Assembly (NCBI GenBank): GCA_031363085.1
Contig: JANLTU010000081.1
Location: 1-21,883, forward strand
DNA: 21,883 nucleotides
From: UBA6921 sp031363085
GTDB taxonomy: Bacteria > Pseudomonadota > Gammaproteobacteria > SG8-11
Reading direction: 5' to 3'
Part shown: positions 21,181 to 21,883 of the stretch, in pieces
Layout of the letters: each line of letters starts with the position of its first letter
Position numbering within the stretch: position 1 is the first letter of the stretch
Made by a program: the position numbers and the translations under genes
Notes under the pieces: model-generated
What the model saw: the letters and a program-made list of their open reading frames with translations, nothing else
What the model was told of the DNA's origin: nothing
Databases searched by the model: none

Positions 21181-21534
21181 ATGGTTAACATTAGTGCTGC
21201 CAAATTAGACGTTATCTTTTCAGCCCTTTCAGACTCAACTCGGAGGGCGATGCTTCAGCGCCTCACAAAAGGGGAGATGTCGGTCATGGAGTTGGCGGAG
21301 CCCTTCGATATATCTAAACCTGCCATCACAAAACATTTAAAGGTTTTGGAAAACGCCGGATTGCTGCGCAGGCAGATCATGGGTCGGGTACACCGTTGTC
21401 GTCTCGTGCCACAGCCACTAAGCGATGCGGCGGAATGGATCGCCTTCTACGAGAATTTCTGGAACAAGAAGCTTGATGCGCTCGACAAGTATCTTAACGA
21501 GACATCAAAAAAGAGCGGAAAGAAAAGTGGCTAG
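21181..21534 (+). CDS. ArsR-family regulator of an AHSA1-type partner
   Basis: The 117-residue protein is a single ArsR winged helix: I-F-S-A-L-S-D-S-T-R-R-A-M-L-Q-R-L, then I-S-K-P-A-I-T-K-H-L-K-V-L as recognition helix, and G-R-V-H-R-C-R-L as the wing. It lacks the C-x-C metal site of classical ArsR/SmtB sensors and has a Lys/Ser-rich tail. ArsR proteins of this subgroup are commonly coupled to an SRPBCC/AHSA1 gene, and here the downstream AHSA1 frame starts 8 nt before its stop. The ligand is unknown. Confidence 0.88.
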   Translation: MVNISAAKLDVIFSALSDSTRRAMLQRLTKGEMSVMELAEPFDISKPAITKHLKVLENAGLLRRQIMGRVHRCRLVPQPLSDAAEWIAFYENFWNKKLDALDKYLNETSKKSGKKSG

Positions 21535-21883
21535 GTCAGCGACATCCAGCGCTCACACAACACTGACGCTCCGGCGGGTCTTTAACGCTCCGATTGCGAG
21601 AGTTTTTGAAGCTTGGACAAAGGCCGAGGTACTGGCAAGTTGGTTTGGGCCGGTCGGGTTTACGGTTACCGCCTCTAACATTGATTTGCGAAGAGGCGGT
21701 GCATACCACATTGCTTTACGGTCCCCCGAAGGTATGGCGATTAAACACTTCGGTGAGTACGTCGAAGTCACTCCTCCCGAAAAACTGGTGTTCACTTGGC
21801 TACTCGAAGACCAAGCCTGTGGTGGCTGCAACAATCAACGCGCCGAAACTCTGGTAACTATCGATTTTAAGCGCGTCGACGAA
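21527..21883 (+). CDS. AHSA1/SRPBCC-family protein, 3' end outside the window
   Basis: From GTG 21527, 119 codons are open to the window edge. The product begins A-R-S-A-T-S-S and continues with the AHSA1 pattern: L-R-R-V-F-N-A-P-I-A-R-V-F-E-A-W-T-K-A-E, then W-F-G-P, a G-G-A-Y-H-I strand, G-E-Y-V-E-V-T-P-P-E-K-L-V-F-T-W and the start of the next strand. Full proteins of this type are about 140-160 residues, so roughly three quarters is present. The start overlaps the ArsR gene by 8 nt, indicating coupling. C-G-G-C near the break is an unusual touch for the family. No ATG lies near the beginning, so the GTG is favoured. Confidence 0.82.
   Translation, partial: MARSATSSAHTTLTLRRVFNAPIARVFEAWTKAEVLASWFGPVGFTVTASNIDLRRGGAYHIALRSPEGMAIKHFGEYVEVTPPEKLVFTWLLEDQACGGCNNQRAETLVTIDFKRVDE

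Noticed and set aside
1..21883. CRISPR array, transposase, phage integrase or toxin-antitoxin pair
   Set aside because: No regularly spaced repeats and no reading frame with such domains was seen; the 26-bp repeats occur only twice.

Overview
The window looks like a gammaproteobacterial chromosome segment. The evidence is gene content and order: uvrC-pgsA, dapA-bamC-purC, an iscR/iscU pair, rsmE, a GcvR-like ACT protein and lipoproteins with outer-membrane-type lipoboxes. Species cannot be read from the sequence. The housekeeping part runs to about 17.3 kb. From there to the end is an accessory-looking stretch of small regulator/effector pairs starting just after a tRNA-Ser.

Layout. (1) 1-2.5 kb: one large protein joining a receiver (REC) domain, a long low-complexity linker, one membrane helix and a periplasmic adaptor (HlyD/RND-MFP) module. 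(2) 2.6-3.55 kb, minus strand: an unrecognised lipoprotein. (3) 3.65-6.75 kb, plus strand: family-5 uracil-DNA glycosylase overlapping uvrC, then pgsA. (4) 6.8-9.5 kb, plus strand: dapA, bamC, purC. (5) 9.6-12.7 kb, minus strand: from right to left a two-gene unit for a small secreted protein and a TPR protein, then iscR and iscU. (6) 12.9-14.7 kb, plus strand: ZIP metal transporter, double-ACT protein, peptide deformylase. (7) A YhaJ-like LysR regulator (minus) divergent from rsmE (plus), then a DUF3047 protein and tRNA-Ser(UGA) with a clear terminator. (8) 17.3-21.9 kb: HxlR regulator divergent from an SRPBCC protein and a TfoX-N protein; a TrmB-type regulator divergent from a VOC protein; a four-helix membrane protein; a 3' remnant of an ECF sigma factor; and an ArsR regulator overlapping an AHSA1 protein that runs off the window.

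Two points stand out. The REC-linker-TM-adaptor fusion would place a phosphorylatable receiver on the cytoplasmic side of an export-pump adaptor. The IscR-like regulator lacks all three cluster-ligating cysteines and the ligand histidine of E. coli IscR, yet two good matches to [2Fe-2S]-IscR type-1 operators overlie its own promoter, and iscS is absent from its usual place between iscR and iscU. A further point is a 26-bp direct repeat (24/26 identical) beside tRNA-Ser and inside the ECF sigma remnant, bracketing most of the accessory block.
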